A stretch of DNA of 64,000 bases, from assembly GCA_964607575.1 (NCBI GenBank), contig CAZSLS010000004.1, positions 27,354 through 91,353 on the forward strand, given 5' to 3'. The translations under genes and the position numbers were made by a program. Numbering within the stretch: position 1 is the stretch's first letter; each line of letters begins with the position of its first letter. The notes under the pieces were generated by a model. The model saw only the letters and a list, made by a program, of their open reading frames with translations, had not been told where the DNA came from and did not search any database. Of the stretch, positions 27,235 through 35,692 are shown piece by piece. Origin of the DNA: BS750m-G57 sp964607575. GTDB lineage: Bacteria; Planctomycetota; Phycisphaerae; SM23-33.

Positions 27235-27353
27235 TCACAAGTCTTCAGTAAGGTAATTATACTATATTGGAAGAAAGAGCAAACCTGATTTTCAGGAAGT
27301 TATGTAATTCGGTTCAAAAAAACTCCGAGTCCTGCAGCCCATATGAGCTTGTA

Positions 27354-28460
27354 ATGAGAATTTTAGCACTGGAACCATACTACGGGGGCAGCCACATGCA
27401 GTTCCTGGACGCCTGGTCATCCCACAGCCGCCACGACTTCACGATCCTGGGTCTGCCCGCCCACAAGTGGAAATGGCGGATGAGGCATGCTTCGGTCACA
27501 CTGGCCGATCGGGTCGCCGAAATGTCATCCTCCGGCGGTCGATGGGATGCGGTATTCTGCAGCGATATGCTGAACCTCCCGGAGTTCCTCGGGCTCGCGC
27601 CACGCCAGGTGCGCCTCCTGCCGTGTGTGGCGTACTTCCACGAAAACCAACTGACCTACCCCGACGAACGCAAAGACCCGCGAGATATACATTTCGCCCT
27701 GTCGAATATGACTACGGCCTTGGCGGGCGGGGCGTGGTTCAACTCGGCGTTCCATCGCGATTCGTTTCTCGGCGCCCTTGGAGCCCTCCTGGCGGACATG
27801 CCCGATTACCAGTTGCCCGGCGTGGTCGAGCGAATCCGATCGGCCAGCCGGGTCATGCATCCAGGCGTCGACCGGTTCCCGCCTCGCCGACCGCGCCGCG
27901 ACGGACCGATGCGGATACTTTGGGCCGCACGATGGGAACACGATAAAGACCCCGAAACGTTCTTCGATGCCATAGGGCGCCTTCAGACCGCAGGAACCGA
28001 ATTCCGCATCAGCGTTATTGGCCAGCAGTTCAATCGGGTTCCACCCGTATTCGAAACCGCACGCAAGCAGTTCAGCGACCGGATCGACCGCTGGGGATAT
28101 CAGGAAACGCTGGACGAGTATCGCGCTGCGCTCGGGGAAGCCGACGTGTTCGTGTCGACCGCCCGGCATGAATTTTTCGGTATCAGTGCGGTCGAAGCTG
28201 CGGCCGCCGGGGCGATGCCCGTCCTGCCCAAACGACTGGCGTATCCGGAAGTGTTTCAGCTTGGCAAGGTCCCGGGAGCCGAGGCGTTGTTCTACTCCGG
28301 AGGCGCCGACGGACTGGCCCGCAGACTCGCCGAACTCGCCGACGGAGATTTCCGGTCCAGCGCTGCTGAGATAGTTAAACCGCTGGCCTGGCCCGCAGTT
28401 GCCGCTGCTATGGACGATGCAATAACACTGACCTCAAATGCGTCCGGGCCCAAGAAATAA
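27354..28460 (+). CDS. GT4-type glycosyltransferase of the QTMAN/GTDC1 (DUF3524) family
   Basis: Cytoplasmic glycosyltransferase of 368 residues. The N-terminus (MRILALEPYYGGSHMQFLDA), the motif YFHENQLTYP and the C-terminal GT4 signature (STARHEFFGISAVEAAAAGA) match the family whose animal member mannosylates queuosine in tRNA-Asp. ATG 27354 begins the conserved strand; the frame upstream to 27267 is not conserved-looking. No queuosine synthesis gene is in this window, so tRNA modification is an inference from the family. It stands alone between the hybrid kinase and the giant PEP-CTERM gene. Confidence 0.85.
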   Translation: MRILALEPYYGGSHMQFLDAWSSHSRHDFTILGLPAHKWKWRMRHASVTLADRVAEMSSSGGRWDAVFCSDMLNLPEFLGLAPRQVRLLPCVAYFHENQLTYPDERKDPRDIHFALSNMTTALAGGAWFNSAFHRDSFLGALGALLADMPDYQLPGVVERIRSASRVMHPGVDRFPPRRPRRDGPMRILWAARWEHDKDPETFFDAIGRLQTAGTEFRISVIGQQFNRVPPVFETARKQFSDRIDRWGYQETLDEYRAALGEADVFVSTARHEFFGISAVEAAAAGAMPVLPKRLAYPEVFQLGKVPGAEALFYSGGADGLARRLAELADGDFRSSAAEIVKPLAWPAVAAAMDDAITLTSNASGPKK

Positions 28461-28600
28461 CCAGACCCAACGCCGCCCCACGCAGAACTACCGATGTCAC
28501 AAATGGTTCACGTTCTTTCGGGAGTGTTTCCTGCCGCCAATTTCTCAATTACCAGTCGTCAGGTGGGAATTTATCGCATTTATTGCTAGGAGATATCGGT

Positions 28601-28615
28601 ATTCTGTGGTATAGT
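28601..28615 (+). promoter_or_regulatory. Extended -10 promoter of the giant PEP-CTERM gene
   Basis: TG at 28607-28608, one base, then TATAGT (28610-28615). The block ATTCTGTGGTAT (28601-28612) is identical to 6874-6885 before the other PEP-CTERM gene. No good -35 box lies at 17 bases, which fits an extended -10 promoter. Confidence 0.5.
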
Positions 28616-28622
28616 AACCATC

Positions 28623-28690
28623 GCTCTAGTTCGCTTAGGGAGCGGCGGAGCTATTATCAGCCAAATGAGGCATGGGCGTTCTCGCTCACT
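28623..28690 (+). ncRNA. Candidate structured 5' leader (copy 2)
   Basis: Hairpin 1 pairs TAGTTCGC (28628-28635) with GCGGAGCTA (about 28644-28653) around one bulged G. Hairpin 2 pairs GGGCG (28674-28678) with CGCTC around TTCT. The flanking AATGAGG and GGCGTT-TCGC blocks are shared with copy 1 at 6985-7007. Stem differences between the copies keep base pairing. Confidence 0.5.
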
Positions 28691-28730
28691 CGCACCACCT
28701 CCAGGCCACACCGGCCAAGTTCCCGTAAGG

Positions 28731-28780
28731 TGAGAGTTCTTCACGCAGACTGAGTGAGTCTGCGAGGGGAAGTACTCTCA
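28731..28780 (+). promoter_or_regulatory. Long hairpin in the 5' UTR of the giant PEP-CTERM gene
   Basis: TGAGAGTTCTTC (28731-28742) pairs with GAAGTACTCTCA (28769-28780) with one mismatch, and inside it CGCAGACT (28744-28751) pairs perfectly with AGTCTGCG (28757-28764). No T run follows, and it lies about 105 bases before the start codon, so RNA stability or attenuation is more likely than simple termination. Confidence 0.5.
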
Positions 28781-28886
28781 GCGGAGTTAACACATTTGGA
28801 CGTGCGTGCGCGCGGCCTCACGGAACAGATCGGTTCGTTCGGGTCACTCGCGTCGCGGGTTCGGCAAGAGACAAAGGAGACGCATC

Positions 28887-31541
28887 ATGAACAAGGGAAA
28901 CTCTTACATTACGGTGGTTTTGATTGCGGCGGTGCTGAGCGTTTTTGTCACGGAGGCGCCGGGCGCATCGCGAAACTGGGGCGGGTCGATCGACAGCGAC
29001 TGGTTCAAAGCGGGCAACTGGACCCCGTCAGGCGCACCGGCCAGCACCGACGACCTGACCATCGGGCCTTACCTGCCCCTGCCGCCCACACCTCCCCGGC
29101 CCTCGACGACACTCCCCGTTTTCGTAGACGGTGGCGGATCGATTTCCGCAGTCTCGCCTATGGGGAGGGCTTATTTCGACGACCTGACTATCGGCGATAC
29201 TGCCGCCGGTTCGATGGACATCACGCTGGGGGGCGATGTTATCAGCGCGGTCGGTTATGTCGGGCGCCAAAGCACGGGCTCAGGGGCCGTAAACGTCAGC
29301 GGAGGTGGATCTATCTGGGACAACTCGGCGACCCTCTATATCGGTTACGACGGCGATGGTGAGTTGTTGGTCCAGGACGGCGGCTACGTCAGCAGTGCGT
29401 CTTCTTACATAATGACGAGGCTGGGGTCCAGCGGCAGCGCTACAGTTACCGGCGCCGGGTCGAAGTGGATTACCGATTCGCTGTACGTCGGCAGCAGCGC
29501 CCCCGGAACCGGGAATCTGACCATCGCTGACGGCGGGCTTGTCTCCAGTTCGTCCGGATCGATCGGCACCGCCGCGCTCTCCAACGGCAACGCTCAAGTT
29601 ACCGGGACCGATTCCGAATGGTCCATCACCGGCGGACTGTCGCTCGGATCACACGGGGCCGGGAAGCTTACAGTAGGCGGCGGCGGTAAGGTCCGCGCCG
29701 ACGGGATGCTGTACCTCGGGGATGGAGGGCTGTTAGGGGGCGGCGGGACGGTCGATCTCAACAGCGGCGGATTCATTGTCGCCGATGTGGTCTCCCTTTC
29801 GAGCGGGGGGGTCTTCAATATCGCCACCGGTTCGACGCTGCGCACGAACCGCATGTCGGGATTCGGTAACAGCGTGACCGCCGGGCGCCTGCAACTGGGT
29901 AATGTCAGAGGGGCCACCGCCGGGGCTCATACGGTCTCTGCTGGACAGACCTTCGACGTCAATCATGACTTCATCGTGGGATACGACGCCCCGGCCGCCT
30001 TCACGCAGACCGGGGGCGCCGTCACGGCGGACTATGAGATTCTTGGTTACTCCAGCACCGGGACATACAACCAGTCGGACGGCACCCATCAGATCGCCAC
30101 GTATCTGCACCTGGCCGAGGGATTCGGAACCGTCGGGACGTACACTCTGAGCGGTGGATCGCTGACGGTGGGAACCGAGGAAATCGTCGGGCGGGGCAAC
30201 GGTCCGGGCTCATTCGTTCAGACAGGCGGGACGCACACCGTGGGCTCCGACCTGTATCTGGGGCAGCTTGCCGGTCCGTTTGGGGGCGGAACGTACAACC
30301 TCAGCGGCGCCCCGTCGCAACTGACCGCAACGAACGAATACATCGGGTACGAGAACACAGGTGTGTTCACCCAGAGCGACGGTACGCACCAGGTGCAGGA
30401 TGTATTGTACCTCGGTCACCAGGCCGGCGGGACGGGGACCTACAACTTCAGCGAAGGGACGCTGATCGTAAAGACCGAGTACGTCGGGTACAACGGAACG
30501 GGCATCTTTAACCAGACCGGCGGGTCGCACCATGTCTTGGGCGGAGAGACCCTCTATCTGGGATACGCCGCCGGTTCCAGCGGCGCCTACACGCTCGACG
30601 GCGGGAACCTGACCACCAGCGAAGTAAAGATCGCCGAGGAAGGCTCCGGAACATTCATTCAGAACGGCGGGATTCATAGCGTTACCGGGAAAATGTACGT
30701 CGGGCACGTCAACGACGCTCCGGAAATCGGACGATACGAACTGCATGGCGGGACGCTGTACGTAAGTCTGAACGAGTACGTGGGCGACTACGGCGCCGGC
30801 GAGTTTCTCCAGACCGACGGCGCCCACACGGTCCTGGGCGATCTTTACGTCGGGACCTACGATGCCACCGACTGCACCGGAAGCTACGATATGACCGGCG
30901 GAACGCTGGAAGTTAGAGGTATCGAGACGGTAAGCGCGGGCGCCCCCGGTGTGTTTACGCAGAGCGGCGGGACGCACACCGTTCAGGACGACCTGATAGT
31001 CGGCGGCGGGTCGACGGGCATGGGACGTGGAGACGGGATCTACAATCTGAGCGCTACCGGTATCCTCAACAGCAACGCCGACGTGTACATCGGAACGGGC
31101 GATTCGGAGATGGCGGTCATAGGTGTTGGCCTGTTCGATCAGTCCGGCGGGGCGCATACGGTGGCGGGGAGCCTCTACGTGGGTCACGGACGCAGGACCG
31201 GCCTTTACAACGGTACGTACAACCTCAGCGACGGGACGCTCGACGTGGGAGATCACATATACGTTGGATACGAAGGTGTCGGCAAGTTCAACCAGTCCGG
31301 CAGTGGACAGAGCACAACGGGCCAACTCGTTGTAGGGTACGACGCCGACGCGCTTGGAGTCTGCAACCTCGACGGTGGAACGATGACGGCATCAATCAGC
31401 GAAACCGTCGGTTACTACGGGACCGGAGAATTCAACCAGACCGATGGGGTCAACGATGCCGGCGTCTCACTGGTCCTGGGCGGTGGGGGCGGGTCTGTCG
31501 GAACGTACAATCTCGACGGGGGGGGCGGTGTTGTCGGGTAG
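28887..31541 (+). CDS. Giant T5SS/PEP-CTERM-associated repeat protein, N-terminal part before a frameshift
   Basis: As read, this frame gives an exported 884-residue protein: signal peptide (ITVVLIAAVLSVFVTEAPGA), then a beta-solenoid of repeats of about 35-45 residues with the core GTGxFxQTGGTHTV...LYLGY...GTYNLSGG. These are T5SS/PEP-CTERM-associated repeats, which build long surface fibres. It stops at 31539-31541 right after a run of eight G (31518-31525). With seven G the frame continues perfectly (LDGGAVLSGSTYVGTYG) into the next feature, for one protein of 1903 residues. ATG 28887 has AAAGGAG upstream. Without the second part the product lacks the PEP-CTERM anchor. Confidence 0.85.
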   Translation: MNKGNSYITVVLIAAVLSVFVTEAPGASRNWGGSIDSDWFKAGNWTPSGAPASTDDLTIGPYLPLPPTPPRPSTTLPVFVDGGGSISAVSPMGRAYFDDLTIGDTAAGSMDITLGGDVISAVGYVGRQSTGSGAVNVSGGGSIWDNSATLYIGYDGDGELLVQDGGYVSSASSYIMTRLGSSGSATVTGAGSKWITDSLYVGSSAPGTGNLTIADGGLVSSSSGSIGTAALSNGNAQVTGTDSEWSITGGLSLGSHGAGKLTVGGGGKVRADGMLYLGDGGLLGGGGTVDLNSGGFIVADVVSLSSGGVFNIATGSTLRTNRMSGFGNSVTAGRLQLGNVRGATAGAHTVSAGQTFDVNHDFIVGYDAPAAFTQTGGAVTADYEILGYSSTGTYNQSDGTHQIATYLHLAEGFGTVGTYTLSGGSLTVGTEEIVGRGNGPGSFVQTGGTHTVGSDLYLGQLAGPFGGGTYNLSGAPSQLTATNEYIGYENTGVFTQSDGTHQVQDVLYLGHQAGGTGTYNFSEGTLIVKTEYVGYNGTGIFNQTGGSHHVLGGETLYLGYAAGSSGAYTLDGGNLTTSEVKIAEEGSGTFIQNGGIHSVTGKMYVGHVNDAPEIGRYELHGGTLYVSLNEYVGDYGAGEFLQTDGAHTVLGDLYVGTYDATDCTGSYDMTGGTLEVRGIETVSAGAPGVFTQSGGTHTVQDDLIVGGGSTGMGRGDGIYNLSATGILNSNADVYIGTGDSEMAVIGVGLFDQSGGAHTVAGSLYVGHGRRTGLYNGTYNLSDGTLDVGDHIYVGYEGVGKFNQSGSGQSTTGQLVVGYDADALGVCNLDGGTMTASISETVGYYGTGEFNQTDGVNDAGVSLVLGGGGGSVGTYNLDGGGGVVG

Positions 31542-34500
31542 CACGTACGTGGGAACGTATGGAATCGGGCACTTCACGCAGACCGCCGGGACGCATACCG
31601 TCGATAACATACTGGTCATCGCATCCACCAATTTCGCGGAAGAGGCCAGCACGTACGATCTCCAGGGCGGCGATCTGTCGGTTACCGACGAGGACATTGG
31701 ACAGAAGGGAACCGGAACGTTTACACAGTCGGATGGGACGCACACCGTCTCGGGCGAATTGATTATCTCCAGAGATCCGGGCTCCAGCGGTTCGTACGAA
31801 CTGAGCGGCGGAGACCTGTCGGCCGGAACCGAGTACATCGGGTATCAGGATGCCGCTTCGTTCGTCCAGACCGGCGGGACGCACACCGTCACCGGCGACC
31901 TGTATATGGCGCACGGGTGGAATCCTTCAATCACCACCTACGCGCTGGGCCCGGCCGGGGCGCTTTCGGTCGACAACGACGAGTACGTCGGCTATTGGGG
32001 CCCCGCAGAGTTTACGCAAACCGGCGGGACGCACCACGTCGGAGGCGATCTGACTGTCGGATACGAAGTCGACGGATTCTGCCGCTACGACCTCAGCGGG
32101 GCCGCAAGCGTACTGACGGTCGACGGGAACGAACGCATCGGCCACCTGACCTTCGGAGATTTCACGCAGTCCGACGGAACGCACACCGTCACCGGACAAC
32201 TCATTGTGGCCGGCGAGTCGGGCGCACAGGCTTCCTTCACCCTCAGCGGGGGCGCATTGACGGCCGGGAGCGAGATCATCGGTAGACAGGGCATGGGTAC
32301 CTTCGATCAGACCGACGGGACGCACGAGGTTACCGATACTCTGATCGTCGGGCATTCCGGTGAAGGCATGGGAACCTTCAACCTCGACGACGGGACGCTT
32401 CAGGCCGACGCCGAGATCATCGGCAAGGGCGCCCTGGGCGAGTTCAACCAGAACGGCGGGACAAATACGGTGGCTGCGACGCTGACAATCGCCGGCCAAA
32501 GCGAGGAAGGAGAGGGAGAGGAACCAGGAGGATGGGCTCAGGGGACCTACAATCTCGCCGGCGGCGCCTTGACCGCGCTGACCGTCGACAACAACGACAC
32601 CGTCAACCAATCCGGCGGAACGCTCGATACGGACACGTTCAACAACGCCGGAACCTTCAACCATACCGGCGGGACAATGACCGCCGATACGTTCAACAAC
32701 ACGTCGTCCCCGACGACACACGTTCACGACCCGGCCGTCTTCAAGGCCGATACGGTCAACAACAACTCCGAATTCTATCTGTTCGGTGGAACCGTCCGCG
32801 GGGTCGCTGCCCTGATGGGGACGTTCAATAACAACGGCTCGTTCCACATGTCCGGTGGAACGTTCGAGGATTACCTGGTCAACCAAGGCTACGTTTACTA
32901 CTCCGGCGGGACGTTCAACGGAATCTTCGAGCACTGGAACGGCGCCACATTCGAGCGCGACGCCGACTTCACGGCTGAGGGCGGAATCATCAACTATGGG
33001 ATCCTGACCTCGGCGCCCGGTCAGCAGTTGAACGCCAATGGATTCGGGATCCTGAATTACGGTGAATTCTATCTGAACGGAGGGACGTCTGCGGCCACCA
33101 CGTTCACCAACGACTTCGGTGCCTATTTCGAGGCGTACGGGACACTCGACGCCGATCTGGTTAATAACGGCGTGCTCGAGACTGAGGGCATGCTCATTGT
33201 GACCGGGACGACTACGAACATGGGCCAGGTGCGCATCGAAAGCACCGAGCACCTGCGCTCCGCCGGCGGAATGACGAGTACGGGAATTGTGGAGATGGAA
33301 GGCGGTTCGATCGGCGGTCCGGGCGCGCTGGTCAACCAGAGCGGAGGCGTTATCCGCGGATTCGGCGGAGTCAGCGCGCCGACAACCAACGACGGCGGCG
33401 TAATCCACGCCACCGGCGCGCAGCTTACCTTCACTAACCTTTCCGGCGGTAATGTTAACGGGGGTGAACTCCGCGTTGCAGACGGGTCTCGCCTCCAGAT
33501 CGTCACGCCGTTTGCCAGTTCGGGAACCATCGTGACCGAAGGTGAAAACGCCGCATTGCTGGGCGGGCAGATCGCCAACACTGGAACGCTCAGCGGAGCC
33601 GGGCGGGTCAGCAATATCTTCCTGAATGACGGAGTCGTCCGCGCCACCGGTGGAACACTGACCCTTTCAGGTGCCGGCAACACCAACACCGGCCGCTTCG
33701 AGATCCCCGACGGTGCATCGGTGGTGGTCTCGCAGGGTCTGGCCGTCAACGCCGGGACCATCGCACTGACCGGCGGAACGTTCGACAACAATGCCCGCGC
33801 TATGACCAACACCGGTTCGATCCTCGGGCGAGGGGTCGTCACCACCGGCGGGCTGGTCAATGACGGCCTGATGGCCTTTGCCGACGGAGACACCGAAATC
33901 TTCGGCGACCTCGCCAACAGCAACACCATCAACGTTACCGAATGCACGACCACCTTCTTCGGCGACGTTACCAACGCCGCCGGCGCGACGATCAAGAACA
34001 CCGATGGAACAGTCAGGTTCCTCGGCGACTTCGTAAACAACGGGACGTACACGAGCGACCCGGCCGACAACTACTTCGTCGACATCACCGTCGGGGCAAC
34101 GGGATCCTTCATCGGCGGCCGGGGTGATCGCTTCTTAGTCGCCGGCGACTTCGACAACGCCTCGGCGGCGTCTGCGATATGGGGCACCACCGAAGCCGAA
34201 CTGGTCTTCCTGGCGAACGCACATACGCTGGAACTGCCCGGTGCGGACATGGGAACCACCTACGCGGGAATGGACGACAACTTCGCGTGGGGCATCCTGC
34301 GCCTCGCGGAAAACGGTTCGCTGACACTCGCCGACGGTAACGCCGCACCCGGCGGAGCGATGTACGTTACAACCCTGATCCTCGAAGACGGGCTCTCGCA
34401 GATCGGTTCGATCGCGGACAACGGGTTCAGCATCTACTACGACCCCGCATCGTCCGACAACGACTATCTAGGCAACCAGACGTTCCCCCTGCCCGGCGGC

Positions 34501-34599
34501 GGACAGATCGCACCAGTCCCCGAACCGGCGACACTGACGCTACTGGCGCTGGGCGGTCTCGCACTGCTTCGCCGACGGAGACGCGGCGGGATCAACTAG
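31526..34599 (+). CDS. Giant T5SS/PEP-CTERM-associated repeat protein, C-terminal part after the frameshift
   Basis: Continuation of the previous feature in the next frame, with no proper start of its own. It has about eight more repeats of the same kind (to near 32580), then a Thr/Asn/Gly-rich beta-helical region with shorter repeats (GTFNNNGSFHMSGGTFED type), a domain of unknown type, and the C-terminal sorting signal: PEPAT, a hydrophobic helix, then RRRRR near the end. Together the halves encode a surface fibre retained by exosortase processing. The reading frame stays clean for 3 kb, so it is not an old pseudogene. Confidence 0.8.
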
Positions 34600-34648
34600 A
34601 CGCGAAAGGCAAACCAAAGCGTGATGAAAGTGAGGAGATAACTTCTTC

Positions 34649-35461
34649 TCATGTCGGGGGCTGGCTTGTTTGAACGTGCCAAAGTGTTATGGCTGCGGCG
34701 GTGGCGAGGTTCAGGGAATCTGCTCCGGGGGCCATTGGGATTGTTAGTTGGATTTTTGCGCGGGCGATCAGGGGTTCTTCCAGACCGGTGGCTTCGCTCC
34801 CGAACATGAGGGCTGTCGGGGCGGTTGGGCGGAAGTCGGCGAGATTTATGGCCGTTTGGTCGAGTACCATTGCGGCCAGTTGGTAGCCCCGGTCGGTCAG
34901 GACGGTCAGGTCGTCGGCGAGGTGGGTGCTTCGCGTTAGTTTGAGTTGGAAGGCGGCGCCCATCGAGACTCGCAGGACGCGGCGGGAGAATTCGTCGCAG
35001 CATCGCTCGCCGAGCAGGATGATTTCGATGCCTAATGCGGCGGCTGTGCGGAAGATGGCGCCGAGGTTCTCGGCGTTGCCTGTGTCGGGCAGGATTACGA
35101 TCGTGCTGCCCGGCGTGGCTTGTGAGAGAGCTTGTTCCAGTGTGGGCAGTTCTGGTCGGTCGGCGCTGGCGATTACTCCGCGGTGGAAGTCGAAGCCTGC
35201 TATGGCTGAGAGTGTATCGTCGTCTGCGACGAACAGATCGCCGCCGCGGTCGGCGAATTCGGCGAACTCATCTGCGAAGCGGGGCGTGGTGAGTACTTGC
35301 GTATTGGGGTATTCGGCCGCGATAAGGCGATGCGCGAGCCATCGGCCTTCGGCGATCATCATGCCTTGGCTGCGCAGGTCGCGGTCGCGCAGATTCGAGA
35401 AAGCCTCCAGCCGCGGATCGTCGCCGCCGGCGGGAGATGTTTCTTGCGTTCGGTTCTTCAC
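34649..35461 (-). CDS. TrmH/SpoU-family RNA 2'-O-methyltransferase
   Basis: SAM-dependent methyltransferase of 270 residues with the trefoil-knot SPOUT fold. Motif 1 is NAENLGAIFRTAAALGI (with the catalytic arginine), motif 2 ALMFGSEATGL and motif 3 IPMAPGADSLNLATAAAITL. The N-terminal part (about 15-95) is the usual substrate-binding domain (RDLRSQGMMIAEGRWLAHRL). The target nucleotide in tRNA or rRNA cannot be told from sequence; RlmB or TrmH-like roles are possible. The gene is monocistronic, divergent from the Ser/Thr kinase gene with 231 bases between. Confidence 0.9.
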   Translation of the reverse strand: MKNRTQETSPAGGDDPRLEAFSNLRDRDLRSQGMMIAEGRWLAHRLIAAEYPNTQVLTTPRFADEFAEFADRGGDLFVADDDTLSAIAGFDFHRGVIASADRPELPTLEQALSQATPGSTIVILPDTGNAENLGAIFRTAAALGIEIILLGERCCDEFSRRVLRVSMGAAFQLKLTRSTHLADDLTVLTDRGYQLAAMVLDQTAINLADFRPTAPTALMFGSEATGLEEPLIARAKIQLTIPMAPGADSLNLATAAAITLWHVQTSQPPT

Positions 35462-35512
35462 GTCGATCCTTTTCTATCCGGCGGGGGTCGTGGTTACCGC
35501 GGTCGTGCTATA

Positions 35513-35541
35513 AGTATCGAGAACTGCCGGGGAAACTGCAA
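35513..35541 (-). promoter_or_regulatory. Possible promoter of the SpoU methyltransferase gene
   Basis: On the minus strand TTGCAG (35541-35536), 17 bases, then GATACT (35518-35513), about 50 bases before the start codon. Moderate match only. Confidence 0.3.
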
Positions 35542-35692
35542 TCTGAGCTTTGCGAAATTCGATATCGCGCCTTTGGCCCCTGCTCCGAAGCGAAAACTGT
35601 TTTGAGTTCGACCGCGGACACCGATAGAATCTTTGGCAAGGCCTACGGTGATTGCGGGCGTGGGCCCATCTGTTGGCAGGGAGAGACCGTTT

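Larger units (their letters stand above)
28461..28886 (+). other. Intergenic leader of the giant PEP-CTERM gene
   Basis: A 426-base gap. The first 140 bases hold nothing I can identify. From 28601 there is an extended -10 promoter, the conserved PEP-CTERM leader, and a long hairpin (28731-28780), followed by the ribosome-binding site AAAGGAG (28873-28879). Confidence 0.6.
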
